From contig NZ_CP021080.1 in assembly GCF_000802245.2 (NCBI RefSeq), positions 3,224,001-3,288,000 of the forward strand: a stretch of 64,000 bases of DNA. Direction: 5' to 3'. Both the position numbers and the translations under genes were made by a program. Positions 27,863 through 37,696 of the stretch are shown here, in pieces. The stretch is from Streptomyces pluripotens (GTDB lineage Bacteria; Actinomycetota; Actinomycetes; Streptomycetales; Streptomycetaceae). Numbering within the stretch: the stretch's first letter is position 1; each line of letters starts with the position of its first letter. The notes beneath the pieces are model-generated. The model was not told where the DNA came from. It did not search any database and worked only from the letters and a program-made list of their open reading frames with translations.

Positions 27863-29146
27863 CTACAGGAACGAGTTGATCTCGATCGTCTCGTCCCGGC
27901 CCGGGCCGACGCCGATCGCGGAGATCGGGGCGCCAGACATCTCCTCCAGCGCCTTGACGTAGTTCTGGGCGTTCTTCGGCAGGTCGGAGAAGGACTTCGC
28001 CTTGGTGATGTCCTCGGACCAGCCGGGCAGGGTCTCATAGACCGGCTTGGCATGGTGGAAGTCGGTCTGCGAGTACGGCAGCTCCTCGACGCGCTTGCCG
28101 TCGACCTCGTACGCCACGCAGACCGGGATCTGCTCCCAGCCGGTCAGTACGTCCAGCTTGGTGAGGAAGAAATCGGTCAGACCGTTGACGCGGGTCGCGT
28201 AGCGGGCGATGACGGCGTCGAACCAGCCGCAGCGGCGGTCGCGACCCGTGGTCACGCCCCGCTCGCCGCCGATACGGCGCAGCGCCTCGCCGTCCTCGTC
28301 GAACAGCTCGGTCGGGAAGGGTCCGGCGCCGACCCGGGTGGTGTAGGCCTTCAGGATGCCGATGACCCGGCTGATCTTCGTCGGGCCGACGCCCGCGCCG
28401 GTGCAGGCACCGCCGGCGGTCGGGTTCGAGGAGGTGACGAAGGGGTACGTGCCGTGGTCGATGTCCAGCAGGGTGCCCTGGCCGCCCTCGAACAGGACGA
28501 CCTTGTCGTCCTCCAGGGCCTGGTTAAGGACCAGCACCGTGTCGGCGACGTACGGCTCGATCTGCTCGGCGTAGCCCAGCAGCTCCTCGACCACCTGACC
28601 GACGGCGATCGCACGCCGGTTGTACAGCTTGGTCAGGACCTGGTTCTTGACGTCGAGGGCCGCCTCGACCTTCTGGGTGAGGATCGACTCGTCATAGAGG
28701 TCCTGGACCCGGATGCCGACCCGGTTGATCTTGTCCGCGTAGGTCGGACCGATGCCGCGGCCGGTCGTACCGATCTTGCGCTTGCCGAGGAAGCGTTCCG
28801 TCACCTTGTCGACGGTCACGTTGTACGGCGTGATGATGTGCGCGTTACCACTGATCAGGAGCTTGGACGTGTCGACGCCTCGCTCGTTCAGACCGCTCAG
28901 CTCGGAGAGCAGGACCGACGGGTCGACGACGACACCGTTGCCGATGACCGGCGTACAGCCGGGCGAGAGGATTCCGGAAGGGAGAAGGTGGAGTGCGTAC
29001 TTCTGGTCGCCGACGACCACCGTGTGGCCGGCATTGTTGCCGCCCTGGTAACGCACCACATAGTCCACCGAGCCACCGAGCAGGTCGGTCGCCTTCCCCT
29101 TGCCTTCGTCACCCCACTGAGCACCGAGCAGCACAAGTGCGGGCAC
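27863..29146 (-). CDS. purA: adenylosuccinate synthetase
   Basis: A 427-aa enzyme that converts IMP, aspartate and GTP to adenylosuccinate in AMP synthesis. The P-loop-like [14 protein letters not shown] lies at residues 8-21, followed by GGNNAGHTV, the [16 protein letters not shown] segment and the C-terminal GTP-binding region. The length and motif order match the family exactly. It is divergent from the diacylglycerol-kinase-like gene and ends at a strong terminator. Confidence 0.97.
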   Translation of the reverse strand: MPALVLLGAQWGDEGKGKATDLLGGSVDYVVRYQGGNNAGHTVVVGDQKYALHLLPSGILSPGCTPVIGNGVVVDPSVLLSELSGLNERGVDTSKLLISGNAHIITPYNVTVDKVTERFLGKRKIGTTGRGIGPTYADKINRVGIRVQDLYDESILTQKVEAALDVKNQVLTKLYNRRAIAVGQVVEELLGYAEQIEPYVADTVLVLNQALEDDKVVLFEGGQGTLLDIDHGTYPFVTSSNPTAGGACTGAGVGPTKISRVIGILKAYTTRVGAGPFPTELFDEDGEALRRIGGERGVTTGRDRRCGWFDAVIARYATRVNGLTDFFLTKLDVLTGWEQIPVCVAYEVDGKRVEELPYSQTDFHHAKPVYETLPGWSEDITKAKSFSDLPKNAQNYVKALEEMSGAPISAIGVGPGRDETIEINSFL

Positions 29147-29271
29147 GCGCGTACACCCCTTCCGGGCGGGGCATGTCCAAGGTCGGGGGCTTGGGCGTAA
29201 GGTTCACCGCCGTGCCACCGCGACCGTCGTTGGCCGCACAACCGTCGGACCGGATGCCCCGGAATAGACGA

Positions 29272-29299
29272 AGCCCCTGGCGCAATAGCGCAAGGGGCT
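29272..29299. other. hairpin in the leader of the DGK-like gene
   Basis: Arms AGCCCCTGGCGC and GCGCAAGGGGCT (one mismatch) enclose AATA, 43 bases upstream of the DGK-like start. It could be an attenuator or a relic terminator; there is no T tract. Confidence 0.45.
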
Positions 29300-29341
29300 C
29301 TTGCACAAAGATGCTACCCGAGGAAGCGAGGCAGGACCGAG

Positions 29342-30187
29342 GTGGCGACTTTCGCGAAGTCCGATCAGCTGCTGGTGATCATCGATCCGACGGCACGGCG
29401 GTTGGACGGAGAGTCCGTACGGATCGCGAAAGACGTGCTCAGCGCGGGTGCGGCGGCCAAGGTGTGCCTGCCGGAGGGACCGGAGGAGTTCGCCCGCGCA
29501 CTGGACCGGCGAGGGACGCGGCGGCCGGTCGTGGTGGGCGGCGACCGGGCTCTGGTGCGCACGGTGTCCCTCCTGCACCGACAGCGGGAGCTGGCCGGCT
29601 GCGCGCTCTCGGTGGTGCCCGTGGGTGACACCTCGCTGGCCGAGTCCCTCGGCGTGCCGGGCGGCGCGGTGGCGGCGGCGCGGGCCGTGCTGGACGGCGC
29701 CGAGCGGCGTCTGGACCTGCTGGTCGACGACAGCGACGGGGTGGTTCTGGGAGCCCTGGGCATCCCTCCGGTCCCGGTGCGTGAGCCGGGGGCGCGGGTG
29801 CCGGTGCCGTCCGGCCACCCCTGGCTACGGACGACGTACCGCTCCCTGATCCGCACCCTCGCCTCCCGGCCCGCCCGTCTGCCCGCCGTGCCCTGCCCGG
29901 GCCACGCCCGGCTCCGGGTGGACGTGGACGGGGAGACGGTCGTGGATCTGGACCAACCCGTGGAGAAGGTGTCGGTGACCCCGGCTGCGGGCGGAGTGGC
30001 GGAGGTGGAGGTACGGCCGCTGGCCGTGGGCGCGGAGAGGACCCCGCTGCTGACCTCCGGCCGGACGGTGACGGTGGCGGGGGCGGACTTCCGCTACCGG
30101 GCGGATGCGGCGGTGTCGGGGCCGGTGCGGAAGCGGACGTGGCGGGTGCTGGAGGGGGCCTGGGGGCTGGTGCTGCCCCCGGCGTGA
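29342..30187 (+). CDS. diacylglycerol kinase-like protein, degenerate nucleotide motif
   Basis: A 281-aa protein with the overall layout of the lipid/diacylglycerol kinase catalytic family: an N-terminal alpha/beta half (VIIDPTARR, VVVGGDRALVRTVSLL, VVPVGDTSLAESLG) and a beta-sandwich C-terminal half. The family nucleotide signature GGDGT is GGDRA here, and the PxGTxND-type loop reads PVGDTSLA, so catalysis is doubtful. The start is GTG 29342. It is divergent from purA. It may be an inactive or repurposed family member. Confidence 0.7.
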   Translation: MATFAKSDQLLVIIDPTARRLDGESVRIAKDVLSAGAAAKVCLPEGPEEFARALDRRGTRRPVVVGGDRALVRTVSLLHRQRELAGCALSVVPVGDTSLAESLGVPGGAVAAARAVLDGAERRLDLLVDDSDGVVLGALGIPPVPVREPGARVPVPSGHPWLRTTYRSLIRTLASRPARLPAVPCPGHARLRVDVDGETVVDLDQPVEKVSVTPAAGGVAEVEVRPLAVGAERTPLLTSGRTVTVAGADFRYRADAAVSGPVRKRTWRVLEGAWGLVLPPA

Positions 30188-30327
30188 GCCGGCCGGGGCC
30201 TGACCCGGGGACCTGGGGCTGGGGACCTCAGCTTGGGCCGGGGCCTGGAAGCCGGTGGTGTCGATGGTGCAGTCGAAAGGCGCCAGAAGACCGGAGGACT
30301 CGGAGAGGCGGGCAGCACCCGGCGCGG

Positions 30328-30873
30328 TCAGCGGCTGCGCTTGCGCTCCCGGTGGATTCGCCAGCGCTCCATCATCCCGGCCACGTCCTTCTCGATGAAC
30401 TCGAAGAACTCCAGCGTCTCGGCCAGTCGTCGGCCCGCCGGGGTGTCCGGACCCAGGCTGCTGACGCCCTCGCGCAGCGCGTCCTCCCAGCGCTTGATGA
30501 GCGCCTCGCGGTTGGTGAGCGCCTGGTACCACTGGTCGTCGTGCACCCGGTACCGCTCCCGGCGTGAGCCGGGTTCCCGCTCACGGGAGACCAGGTGGAC
30601 CTGGGCGAGGTAGCGCACGGCACCGGAGACGGCCGCGGGGCTGATCTTCAGCTGTTCACCCAGCTCGGCGGAGGTCAAGGTCCCGGTGTCGGAGGCGAGC
30701 AGCGCGGCGAACACCCTGGCGGGCATGCGCGTCACGCCCGCCTCGACGAGCTGGGCCGCGAAGTGCTCCACGAACCGCGAGACCGACTCCGGGTCGCGCG
30801 CCGGACTCGACTCCACGCTGGGCTCCGCACTCGACTCTGCACTCGGCCCCGGTTCTGCACTCGGCTCCGTCAT
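30328..30873 (-). CDS. GbsR/MarR-type transcriptional regulator
   Basis: A 181-aa DNA-binding protein. A Ser/Ala/Glu/Pro repeat (about residues 1-28) precedes a MarR-like winged helix (PARVFAALLASDTGTLTSAELGEQLKISPAAVSGAVRYLAQVHLVSRERE), followed by a helical dimerisation part. This matches GbsR/MarR regulators that sit beside ABC exporters. It is divergently transcribed from the ABC transporter pair with a 73-base gap, so it probably represses that operon and itself. Confidence 0.88.
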   Translation of the reverse strand: MTEPSAEPGPSAESSAEPSVESSPARDPESVSRFVEHFAAQLVEAGVTRMPARVFAALLASDTGTLTSAELGEQLKISPAAVSGAVRYLAQVHLVSREREPGSRRERYRVHDDQWYQALTNREALIKRWEDALREGVSSLGPDTPAGRRLAETLEFFEFIEKDVAGMMERWRIHRERKRSR

Positions 30874-30946
30874 GCCCTCACCCTATCCGAGATTCATATA
30901 GTTCCTTAACTTCACAAATTTCTGAAAGAAGCGTACGTTCGGAGCC
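30874..30946. promoter_or_regulatory. AT-rich divergent promoter region
   Basis: Unusually AT-rich for this genome. It contains the small palindrome AGTTCCTTAACT and a TTCA...TGAA dyad between the GbsR-type regulator and the ABC ATPase. It is the likely operator/promoter for both directions. Confidence 0.5.
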
Positions 30947-31858
30947 ATGACGAAGGCAATCACGGTCTCCGGGCTGCACAAGTCCTTCGGCCGTACCCAC
31001 GCCCTGGACGGCCTCGACCTGGAGGTCGAGGCCGGCGAGGTGCACGGCTTCCTCGGCCCCAACGGCGCCGGCAAGTCCACCACCATCCGGGTGCTGCTCG
31101 GCCTGCTGCGCGCCGATGCGGGCACCGCACAGGTGCTGGGCCGCGACCCGTGGCGGGACGCGGTCGAGGTGCACCGCCGGATCGCCTACGTACCCGGTGA
31201 CGTGACCCTGTGGCGCAACCTCTCCGGCGGCGAGGTCATCGACCTCTACGGCCGCCTGCGCGGCGGACTCGACCCACGGCGGCGCGACGAGCTGACCGCA
31301 CGCTTCGAACTGGACCCGACGAAGAAGGGCCGGACGTACTCCACCGGCAACCGGCAGAAGGTCGCCCTGGTCGCCGCCTTCGCATCCGACGTGGACCTGC
31401 TGATCCTCGACGAGCCGACCTCAGGCCTGGACCCGCTGATGGTGGAGGTCTTCCGGCGCTGCGTCGAGGAGGAACGCACACGCGGCCGCACGGTCCTCCT
31501 CTCCTCCCACGTCCTCAGCGAGGTGGAGCAGCTCTGCGACCGGGTGAGCATCATCCGCAGGGGCCGCACGGTGGAGAGCGGCTCCCTGGCCGACCTGCGT
31601 CATCTGACCCGGACCAGCGTGAGTGCCGAACTCTCCGGTCCCCCGGGCGAGCTGGCCGGACTGCCCGGTGTGCACGACCTCGCCGTCCAGGGCCACCGGG
31701 TCCGGCTCCAGGTCGACACCGACAAGCTGGACGGCGTGCTGCGCTCGCTCGGTGAGTGCGGCATCCGCTCGCTGACCTCGACCCCTCCCACGCTGGAGGA
31801 ACTGTTCCTGCGCCACTACCAGAACGACACGGCCGGCTCCGGCGAGGTGACGGCATGA
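30947..31858 (+). CDS. ABC exporter ATP-binding subunit
   Basis: A 303-aa ATPase with Walker [11 protein letters not shown] (residues 41-50), Walker [14 protein letters not shown] and an H-loop SSHVLSE. The signature motif is YSTGNRQK rather than LSGGQ, a variant seen in drug-export ATPases. The C-terminal 80 residues are a DrrA-like accessory domain. The stop overlaps the permease start by four bases (ATGA). It probably energises export of a hydrophobic compound, under control of the divergent GbsR-type gene. Confidence 0.93.
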   Translation: MTKAITVSGLHKSFGRTHALDGLDLEVEAGEVHGFLGPNGAGKSTTIRVLLGLLRADAGTAQVLGRDPWRDAVEVHRRIAYVPGDVTLWRNLSGGEVIDLYGRLRGGLDPRRRDELTARFELDPTKKGRTYSTGNRQKVALVAAFASDVDLLILDEPTSGLDPLMVEVFRRCVEEERTRGRTVLLSSHVLSEVEQLCDRVSIIRRGRTVESGSLADLRHLTRTSVSAELSGPPGELAGLPGVHDLAVQGHRVRLQVDTDKLDGVLRSLGECGIRSLTSTPPTLEELFLRHYQNDTAGSGEVTA

Positions 31859-33468
31859 CCACGAGCGCCTCCACCACCTTCCCCACGCGTGCCGGGGGCA
31901 CCCGCCCCCTCGCCGGCACCGGCACCCTGGTGCGGTTCGCGCTGCGCCGGGACCGGCTGCTGATCCCGGTGTGGATCGCGGTGATCGCGCTGATGGTCCT
32001 CTCCATGCCCAACGCCCTCAACAGCGTGTACGGCACCCCGGCCGCCCGCGTCGGCCTGATGCGCCAGATGGCGGCGAACGCTTCCCTGCGCGCGATGGTC
32101 GGCCCTGTCTTCGGCGACTCGCTGGGCGCGCTCACGGCCTGGCGGATCGGCGTCTACGCGGGCCTCCTCGCGGCGGTGATGAGCCTGCTCATCGTCGTCC
32201 GGCACACCCGGGACGAGGAGGAGAGTGGGCGGCAGGAGCTGCTGTCGGCCGGAATGGTCGGACGGCGCGCCCCGCTGACGGCCGCGCTGCTGACGGCCGC
32301 GATCGCCGACGCCGCCCTGGCACTGCTGATCACGGCGGGCCTGGCCGGGCAGGGCGGCGCGGGCGCGGCGGCCTTCGGGCTCGGCGTCGGCGGCGTCGGG
32401 CTGGTCTTCGCCACCCTGGCGGCGATCGTCGCCCAGCTGACGGCGAGCGCCCGGCTGGCCCGGGGCCTGACGGCGGCGGTCCTGGGCGCTGCGTTCGTCC
32501 TGCGCGCGGCGGGCGACTCGGCCGCCGACGACGGCTCGTCAGCGCTGACCTGGCTGTCCCCGATCGGCTGGCTGGAGAACGTCCGCGCGTTCGCAGCCGA
32601 GCGCTGGTGGGTGCTGCCGCTGTTCGCGCTGGCCGCGCTGGTCCAGGGCGCGGTGGCCTACGAGCTGGCCGGCCGCCGGGACATCGGCATGGGCTTCCTG
32701 TCCACCCGGCCCGGACCGGCCACCGGCCGGCTGGGCACGGCGGGCGCCCTGGCCTGGCGGCTGCAGCGCGGGAGCCTGCTGGGCTGGAGCCTCGGCTTCT
32801 TCACCGCCGGGGTGGTCTACGGCGCGGTGACCACCGGGGCCGCCGACCTGGTGCAGGACAACGAACAGGCCCGGGAGATCTTCCGGCGGATGGGCGGCCA
32901 GTCCGCCATCACCGACGCGCTGCTGGCCGCGGTGATCGGCCTGCTGGGACTGGTCGCCGGCCTCTACATCGTGCAGTCCGTGCTGCGGCTGTACGGCGAG
33001 GAGAGCTCCGGCCGGGCCGAACCGGTCCTCGCGGGCCCCCTCGGCCGGCTCCGCTGGGCCGCCGGTCACCTGGTGATCGCGGCCGGCGGCGCGGCCCTCA
33101 TCATGCTCCTCGCCGGCCTGGGCTTCGCCGTCGGCTACCGCAAGGACATCGGCCCGATCCTGGGCGCCTGCCTGGTCCAGCTCCCTGCCGTGTGGGTGAT
33201 CGGCGGCATCGCCGTCCTGCTCTACGGCGTTCTGCCGCGCGGTGCCGTGGCCGCGTGGGGCGTCGCAGGCGCGGTGCTGCTCATCGGCTGGGTCGGCCCC
33301 GCCCTCAACGCGCCCCGGGCGCTGCTGGACCTCTCCCCCTTCAGCCATCTGCCGAAGCTGCCGAGCGCCGGGATGCGCTGGCAACCGGTCCTGCTGCTCA
33401 CCCTCCTGGCGGTCATACTGACCGGGGCAGGGCTCGCAGGGCTACGGCGCAGGGACATGTCCGGGTGA
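31855..33468 (+). CDS. ABC exporter permease (tetronasin-type)
   Basis: A 537-aa membrane subunit with about twelve helices in two similar halves, each with an [13 protein letters not shown] or [20 protein letters not shown] start. This is the layout of the tetronasin/TnrB3-like exporter permease group. The ATG at 31855 is coupled to the ATPase stop. The transporter may confer resistance to an ionophore or other hydrophobic drug; the substrate is not known. Confidence 0.9.
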   Translation: MTTSASTTFPTRAGGTRPLAGTGTLVRFALRRDRLLIPVWIAVIALMVLSMPNALNSVYGTPAARVGLMRQMAANASLRAMVGPVFGDSLGALTAWRIGVYAGLLAAVMSLLIVVRHTRDEEESGRQELLSAGMVGRRAPLTAALLTAAIADAALALLITAGLAGQGGAGAAAFGLGVGGVGLVFATLAAIVAQLTASARLARGLTAAVLGAAFVLRAAGDSAADDGSSALTWLSPIGWLENVRAFAAERWWVLPLFALAALVQGAVAYELAGRRDIGMGFLSTRPGPATGRLGTAGALAWRLQRGSLLGWSLGFFTAGVVYGAVTTGAADLVQDNEQAREIFRRMGGQSAITDALLAAVIGLLGLVAGLYIVQSVLRLYGEESSGRAEPVLAGPLGRLRWAAGHLVIAAGGAALIMLLAGLGFAVGYRKDIGPILGACLVQLPAVWVIGGIAVLLYGVLPRGAVAAWGVAGAVLLIGWVGPALNAPRALLDLSPFSHLPKLPSAGMRWQPVLLLTLLAVILTGAGLAGLRRRDMSG

Positions 33469-33487
33469 GCCTTCGGCACCGCCGGGC

Positions 33488-34708
33488 TCAGCGCACTTCC
33501 ACCCGCAGGCCCTCAAGCCCCCGGATGACGAAGTTCGGCTTGCGCACCGGCTCCTGGGCCAGGGCCAGCGTGGGGGCCTGCCGGAGCAGGGCCGTCATGG
33601 AGGCCGCCAGCTCCATGCGGGCCAGCGGCGCGCCGATGCAGTAGTGGATGCCCGCGCTGAAGGAGATGTGCGGGTTGTCCTCGCGGGTGAGGTCCAGACG
33701 GTCGGGCTCGGGGAACACCGCCGGGTCGTGGTTGGCGGAGCCGAAGAGCATGGCGATCTCCGCACCCCGGGGGACCGTCGTCCCGTCGATCTCGATGTCC
33801 TCCAGCACCCAGCGCTCGAACAGTTGGAGCGGGGTGTCGTAGCGCATCAGCTCCTCGATCGCGGCCGGGACCAGGGAGTGGTCGGCACGCAGGGCCGCCA
33901 GCTGGCCGGGGTGGCGCAACAGCGCCGCCCAGCCGTTCACCGTGGCGTTGACCGTCGCCTCGTGCCCGGCGTTGAGCAGCAGGACCGCCGTGGAGATCAT
34001 TTCCTGCTCGGTGAGCCGGTCGCCTTCGTCATGGGCCGCGATCAGACCGGAGATCAGGTCCTCCCCCGGCTCCTTGCGCCGGGCCGCGATCAGTTCCCGC
34101 AGGTAGCCGGAGAACTCCACCGACGCCCGTACCGCCCGTGCCGCCGTCTCCGGCGAGGGGGTCAGCTCGTACATCCCGCAGATGTCCGCCGACCAGGGCC
34201 GCAGCTGTGCCCGGTCCGCCTCCGGAACGCCCAGCATCTCGGCGATCACTGCCACCGGCAGCGGCTCGGCCACCTGCGTGAGCAGATCGCCGCCGCCCTC
34301 CCGCACGAGGCCGGACACCAGCTCGCCCGCCAGGGCGCACACGTAGGGCTTCAGCCGCTCCACCGTGCGCGGAGTGAACGCCTTCGACACCAGCCGCCTG
34401 ATCCGGGTGTGGTCCGGCGGCTCCAGGTCCAGCATCCCGTGGTCGTTGAGCGTGTGGAACGGCTCCTGCTCCGGCGGGGGCGGGGTCCGGCCGAACTCCT
34501 GGTGCGAGAAACGGTGCCGGTAGGTGCGGCCGAGGCGACGGTCGCGCAGCAGCGCCGAGACGTCCGCGTGGTGTGGGATCAGCCACTGGTCGGTCGGTTC
34601 GTACCGGATCACCCTGCCCCGCGCCCGCAGCTCGGCATAGGCCGGGTACGGGTCGGCGAGGAACGCCGGGTCCCAGGGGTCGAAAGCGAGATCGGAAGCA
34701 GCTGCCAT
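33488..34708 (-). CDS. cytochrome P450 (CYP107-like)
   Basis: A 406-aa class I P450. The I-helix motif is NAGHEATV, the K-helix ExxR is EELMR, and the heme loop FSAGIHYCIGAPLARME provides the axial cysteine near residue 354. Sequence style resembles the CYP107 family. No ferredoxin or reductase gene is adjacent, so redox partners act in trans. It is convergent with the ABC exporter; a functional link is speculative. The substrate is unknown. Confidence 0.92.
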   Translation of the reverse strand: MAAASDLAFDPWDPAFLADPYPAYAELRARGRVIRYEPTDQWLIPHHADVSALLRDRRLGRTYRHRFSHQEFGRTPPPPEQEPFHTLNDHGMLDLEPPDHTRIRRLVSKAFTPRTVERLKPYVCALAGELVSGLVREGGGDLLTQVAEPLPVAVIAEMLGVPEADRAQLRPWSADICGMYELTPSPETAARAVRASVEFSGYLRELIAARRKEPGEDLISGLIAAHDEGDRLTEQEMISTAVLLLNAGHEATVNATVNGWAALLRHPGQLAALRADHSLVPAAIEELMRYDTPLQLFERWVLEDIEIDGTTVPRGAEIAMLFGSANHDPAVFPEPDRLDLTREDNPHISFSAGIHYCIGAPLARMELAASMTALLRQAPTLALAQEPVRKPNFVIRGLEGLRVEVR

Positions 34709-35132
34709 GAACGGACGCTAGCCGGGCCACGCCGGTCTGACCAGGGGGTGGCATGCCGGGGCAGCACGGACGGTACGGCTCCGGCCCTACCTTCATGGGC
34801 CGGACGGCGGCTCTCGGCACACGTAGAGACGTACTACGTGGTCGGACGCATCGACGGTGTCCCGGTGGGGTCCTGGGAGGTGGGAGGGGCTCGGCCAGCA
34901 CGCCTCCTCACGGGGAAACGGCAGGTAGCGGCCGGCCGTACGGCAACGCTTGGCCCAGCGGCGCCAGCGGGCGTCGCGGAGGTCGGGTAACTCGGGTAGG
35001 TCAGTTAGGGCGGGGAGCCGCCACACGTACGGGTCCGGTACCCGGACCGGCGCGGAGAGGTCCGGGGCGTCCGGCGCGGACCCCGGCGCCCGCCCGGCGA
35101 GCCAGGCGCGCAGGCGGGCCATGACGTCACGC
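34709..35132. other. intergenic stretch without a confident gene
   Basis: 424 bases between the P450 start and the frameshifted regulator. A minus-strand frame of 117 codons (34793-35146) is open, with a plausible middle part (VRVPDPYVWRLPAL) but no family match or ribosome site I trust. The P450 promoter should lie at the left end. Confidence 0.4.
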
Positions 35133-35977
35133 ATGGCCGTGCGCACTGACGCCTTGGCGCGACGCTCAGGACGTACCGGCAGGCCGCCAACCTCGATCAG
35201 CCGCAGGCTGCCGAGGTCATCGCCTCAAGCCAGGCCAGGATCAGTCGCGTTGAGAGCGGGCACGCGAACCTCCGCGTCATCGAGCTGCGGCTGCTGCTGG
35301 ACGCGTACGGCGTCACGGACCAGGAAGTCCGCAACAAACTGGAGGATCTGGCCAAGCACTCGAAGAATCGCGGCTGGTGGCTCGAACACGCGGCACACCT
35401 GCGGCCGGACTACCTCGACCACATCGCGTTGGAGGACGACGCGACCCACATCCGGGAATGGCAGCCGGCCCTGGTGCCAGGCCTCCTGCAGACCCCCACC
35501 TACGCGAAGGCCGTCATCACGGAGGGCCCCAACTACGTGACCCCCGAGCGGGTCGGGCAATTGGTGAAAGTGCGGGAGGGCCGACAGGCGAAGATCGAGG
35601 AAGGCGGGGCGACTTACACCGCCATCCTCTGGGAAGCCGTCATCACGCACCCGCTGGTGGGTGTCGAGGTACACCGCGAACAGCTTTCCGCGATCCTTGA
35701 GGTCGGCAAACGGAAGAACGTCACAGTGCAGGTGTTGCCGTTCAGCGCGGGGGTGCTGGCAGCCGTGACCTCAGCGTTCTGCGCCTTCAGCTTCGGCTCG
35801 GACCCCGCGGTCGAAGCAGCGACGCTTGACAACCTGAGAGAAGCATCGGTTCTCGAAGGTGCCGAGGACCTGGCAGCTTACGCCAATGCGTTCGACCTCC
35901 TACGATCGTCCGCACTGGCACCGGAGGCCAGCGCACAGCTCCTCCGGAGCACCCTGCGGACCATCGAGGAAGGCTAG
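35133..35977 (+). pseudogene. XRE/DUF5753 regulator with N-terminal frameshift
   Basis: A Streptomyces-type helix-turn-helix regulator. From 35162 one frame encodes the HTH (LRTYRQAANLDQPQAAEVIA...ARISRVESGHANL) and runs without a stop into the DUF5753 domain (DYLDHIALEDDATHIREWQPALVPGLLQTPTYAK...) to TAG 35977. That frame has an upstream stop (35147) and no start codon. The expected start MAVRTDALA (ATG 35133) lies in another frame. Adding one base between 35154 and 35160 would join them. It is either a real single-base deletion or a sequence error. DUF397 follows three bases downstream, the usual partner. Confidence 0.75.
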
Positions 35978-35979
35978 TC

Positions 35980-36174
35980 ATGACCGAGGTTGTAGGCCCC
36001 TTCCGGAAATCGTCGTACTCCGGGCAGGAGAACAACTGCGTCGAGGTCGCTCTCACGGTCGGCAACGGGCGGGCCGTCCGCGACAGCAAGCAGCACGACG
36101 GGCCACTGCTCGCCTTCTCCCCCAACGGCTGGCAGGCCTTCCTCCAGCAGTTCGGCCACTCGACTCGGGGCTGA
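35980..36174 (+). CDS. DUF397 protein
   Basis: A 64-aa protein of the DUF397 family, recognised by FRKSSYSGQENNCVEVA and the GRAVRDSK-GPLLAFSPNGWQAFL pattern. These small proteins accompany XRE/DUF5753 regulators (for example the BldB/WhiJ-like systems of Streptomyces) and modulate them. It starts two bases after the regulator stop, so it is translationally linked. Its partner here carries a frameshift, so the pair may be inactive. Confidence 0.88.
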   Translation: MTEVVGPFRKSSYSGQENNCVEVALTVGNGRAVRDSKQHDGPLLAFSPNGWQAFLQQFGHSTRG

Positions 36175-36330
36175 CTAGCCCGGCGTCACCAACCGTGCCT
36201 CGTAGGCGAACACCGCCGCCTGGGTGCGGTCCCTGAGGCCCAGCTTCACCAGGATCCGGCCGACGTGCGTTTTCACGGTCTGCTCGGCCACGACCAGTCG
36301 TCCGGCGATCTCCGCGTTCGACAACCCCGG
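36175..36330 (-). pseudogene. relic of a LuxR/NarL response-regulator C-terminus
   Basis: The minus strand encodes a clean LuxR-type helix-turn-helix end: [20 protein letters not shown] followed by [20 protein letters not shown] and a stop at 36175. Homology ends abruptly at the first glycine, upstream of which the frame reads unrelated sequence next to the end of the alpha/beta hydrolase. The receiver domain and the first helix are missing. It abuts the DUF397 stop directly. Confidence 0.8.
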
Positions 36331-36346
36331 GCCCTGACCCGGTTCC

Positions 36347-37279
36347 TCACCAGGCCAGTTGGGCGATCTCCTCGGCCACCACCGCGCAGGCGTCCGCCGC
36401 CGGGTCGATCAGCGGGAAGTGACCCACGTCCTCCAACAGCGTCAGTCCCACCACCTCCCCCGCCTTCGCCGCGGCCTCCGCGTACGTTTCGGCCACCACC
36501 TGCGGCACCACCTGGTCCGTGCGGCCCTGGACGAGGGTTGTCGCAATACCCGTCGGGAGCAGGAGAGCCGGGTCCGCGTACGGCTGCCGTTCCGTGAACT
36601 GCTCTTCTCCGCCGAGGAGTTGAAGGGCCGCGTTGCCGCACACGTTCAGTTTCTCGGCCACTGCGAGGTCCGCGATCGGGGCGAGGGCGACGACACCGCG
36701 CAGCGGCGCCGGGCGTTCGGTGCGCCACCGGGCGTCCGGCGGGAGGACGTGCCGGGCCGCCGCCCACAGGGCCAGGTGGCCGCCGGCCGAGTGGCCGGTC
36801 AGAACGGTGCGACGGGGGTCTGCCTGCGGGAGCGCCTCGCGCACCAGCCCGGGGAGGGCGTCCAGCGCTGTGGCAACGTCGTCGAAGGTGTCCGGCCAGC
36901 GACCAGCGGGGGAAACAGCGACGGCTTCCCCGCCCCCCGCTTCCGCCCTGCCCTGCTCCGGGATCAGGGGGTCGCCCCCGCGCCGGTACTCGATGTTGGC
37001 CACCGCAAAGCCCCTGCGGGCCAGGTAGTCCGCGAAGGGAGTGACGTGGCGGCGGTCGTGGTGCGCGCGCCAGGCTCCACCGTGCAGGACCGCGACCAGG
37101 GGGGCGAGTGAGGTGGGGGCGAGGGGAGAACACTCCGGGTCGGGACGGGGAGCATAGAAGTCGATCACCTGGTCAGGGTGGTCGCCGTATGCCGCGGTGA
37201 CATCGGGGTCAACCGGGGGGTGTGAGAAGGCCGATTCCTCTTCGGCGGCGGCGCGGGCTGCTGCGGCGTCGTCCGGCAT
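36347..37279 (-). CDS. alpha/beta hydrolase, probable kynurenine formamidase
   Basis: A 310-aa cytoplasmic alpha/beta hydrolase. The oxyanion motif is LHGGAWR, the nucleophile elbow GHSAGGH, the acid in QGRTDQVVP and the histidine in DVGHFPL. The HGG-W motif is typical of the AFMID/KynB-like formamidases that hydrolyse N-formylkynurenine. The position downstream of kynureninase and tryptophan dioxygenase strongly supports this. The ATG at 37279 has a GAGAGG site. From memory, the equivalent S. coelicolor gene has been assigned this role. Confidence 0.8.
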   Translation of the reverse strand: MPDDAAAARAAAEEESAFSHPPVDPDVTAAYGDHPDQVIDFYAPRPDPECSPLAPTSLAPLVAVLHGGAWRAHHDRRHVTPFADYLARRGFAVANIEYRRGGDPLIPEQGRAEAGGGEAVAVSPAGRWPDTFDDVATALDALPGLVREALPQADPRRTVLTGHSAGGHLALWAAARHVLPPDARWRTERPAPLRGVVALAPIADLAVAEKLNVCGNAALQLLGGEEQFTERQPYADPALLLPTGIATTLVQGRTDQVVPQVVAETYAEAAAKAGEVVGLTLLEDVGHFPLIDPAADACAVVAEEIAQLAW

Positions 37280-37696
37280 GCTCCAACCTCTCAGCGACAA
37301 AAGCGTGTTCGGGATGTGGCGGACCAGGTGGGGATCTGTTCGTCGGCCGTTGGCGGGGACGGTATCAGGCCGGTGACGTGCGGGGACATGGGGTTGTCAC
37401 GCAGGGTGAGGGATAAACGGTTCTGTACGGGGTTCGGGTGGGGAGGAGGGCGGGGGACGATCGAGCAAGGGACGATCGGGCGGGGGACGAGGGGCGGGGA
37501 GCCACGAGATCGCTGAGCAACACAGCTCGTGCCACGTCCCTCGGCCCGACCCTGAGCCAGGACCGGGAGCGCCGGGGCCAGGGACGGGGCCAGGAACAGA
37601 GCCGGGCCGGAGTTCTGCCCGCGCCCCCACATCCCCGCGCCCCGGGCCCCGGCCCCGCCCCCACGTGCCCGTGCTCGTGCTCGTCCCGGCCCTACG
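37280..37696. other. intergenic repeat-rich spacer in the kyn cluster
   Basis: 417 bases between kynureninase and the hydrolase. GGGACGATCG-type units recur near 37455-37495, and a C/G-rich segment follows near 37620-37685. No gene is convincing. It could hold a promoter for the hydrolase. Confidence 0.45.

Noticed and set aside
34793-35146. 117-aa minus-strand frame upstream of the XRE/DUF5753 gene
   Set aside because: It has no ribosome site or family signature that I can support, and it overlaps the regulator start; kept only as a remark under the intergenic entry.
37291-37632. 113-aa minus-strand frame in the kyn spacer
   Set aside because: The Pro/Arg-rich translation of a repeat-containing spacer lacks a plausible start or domain.
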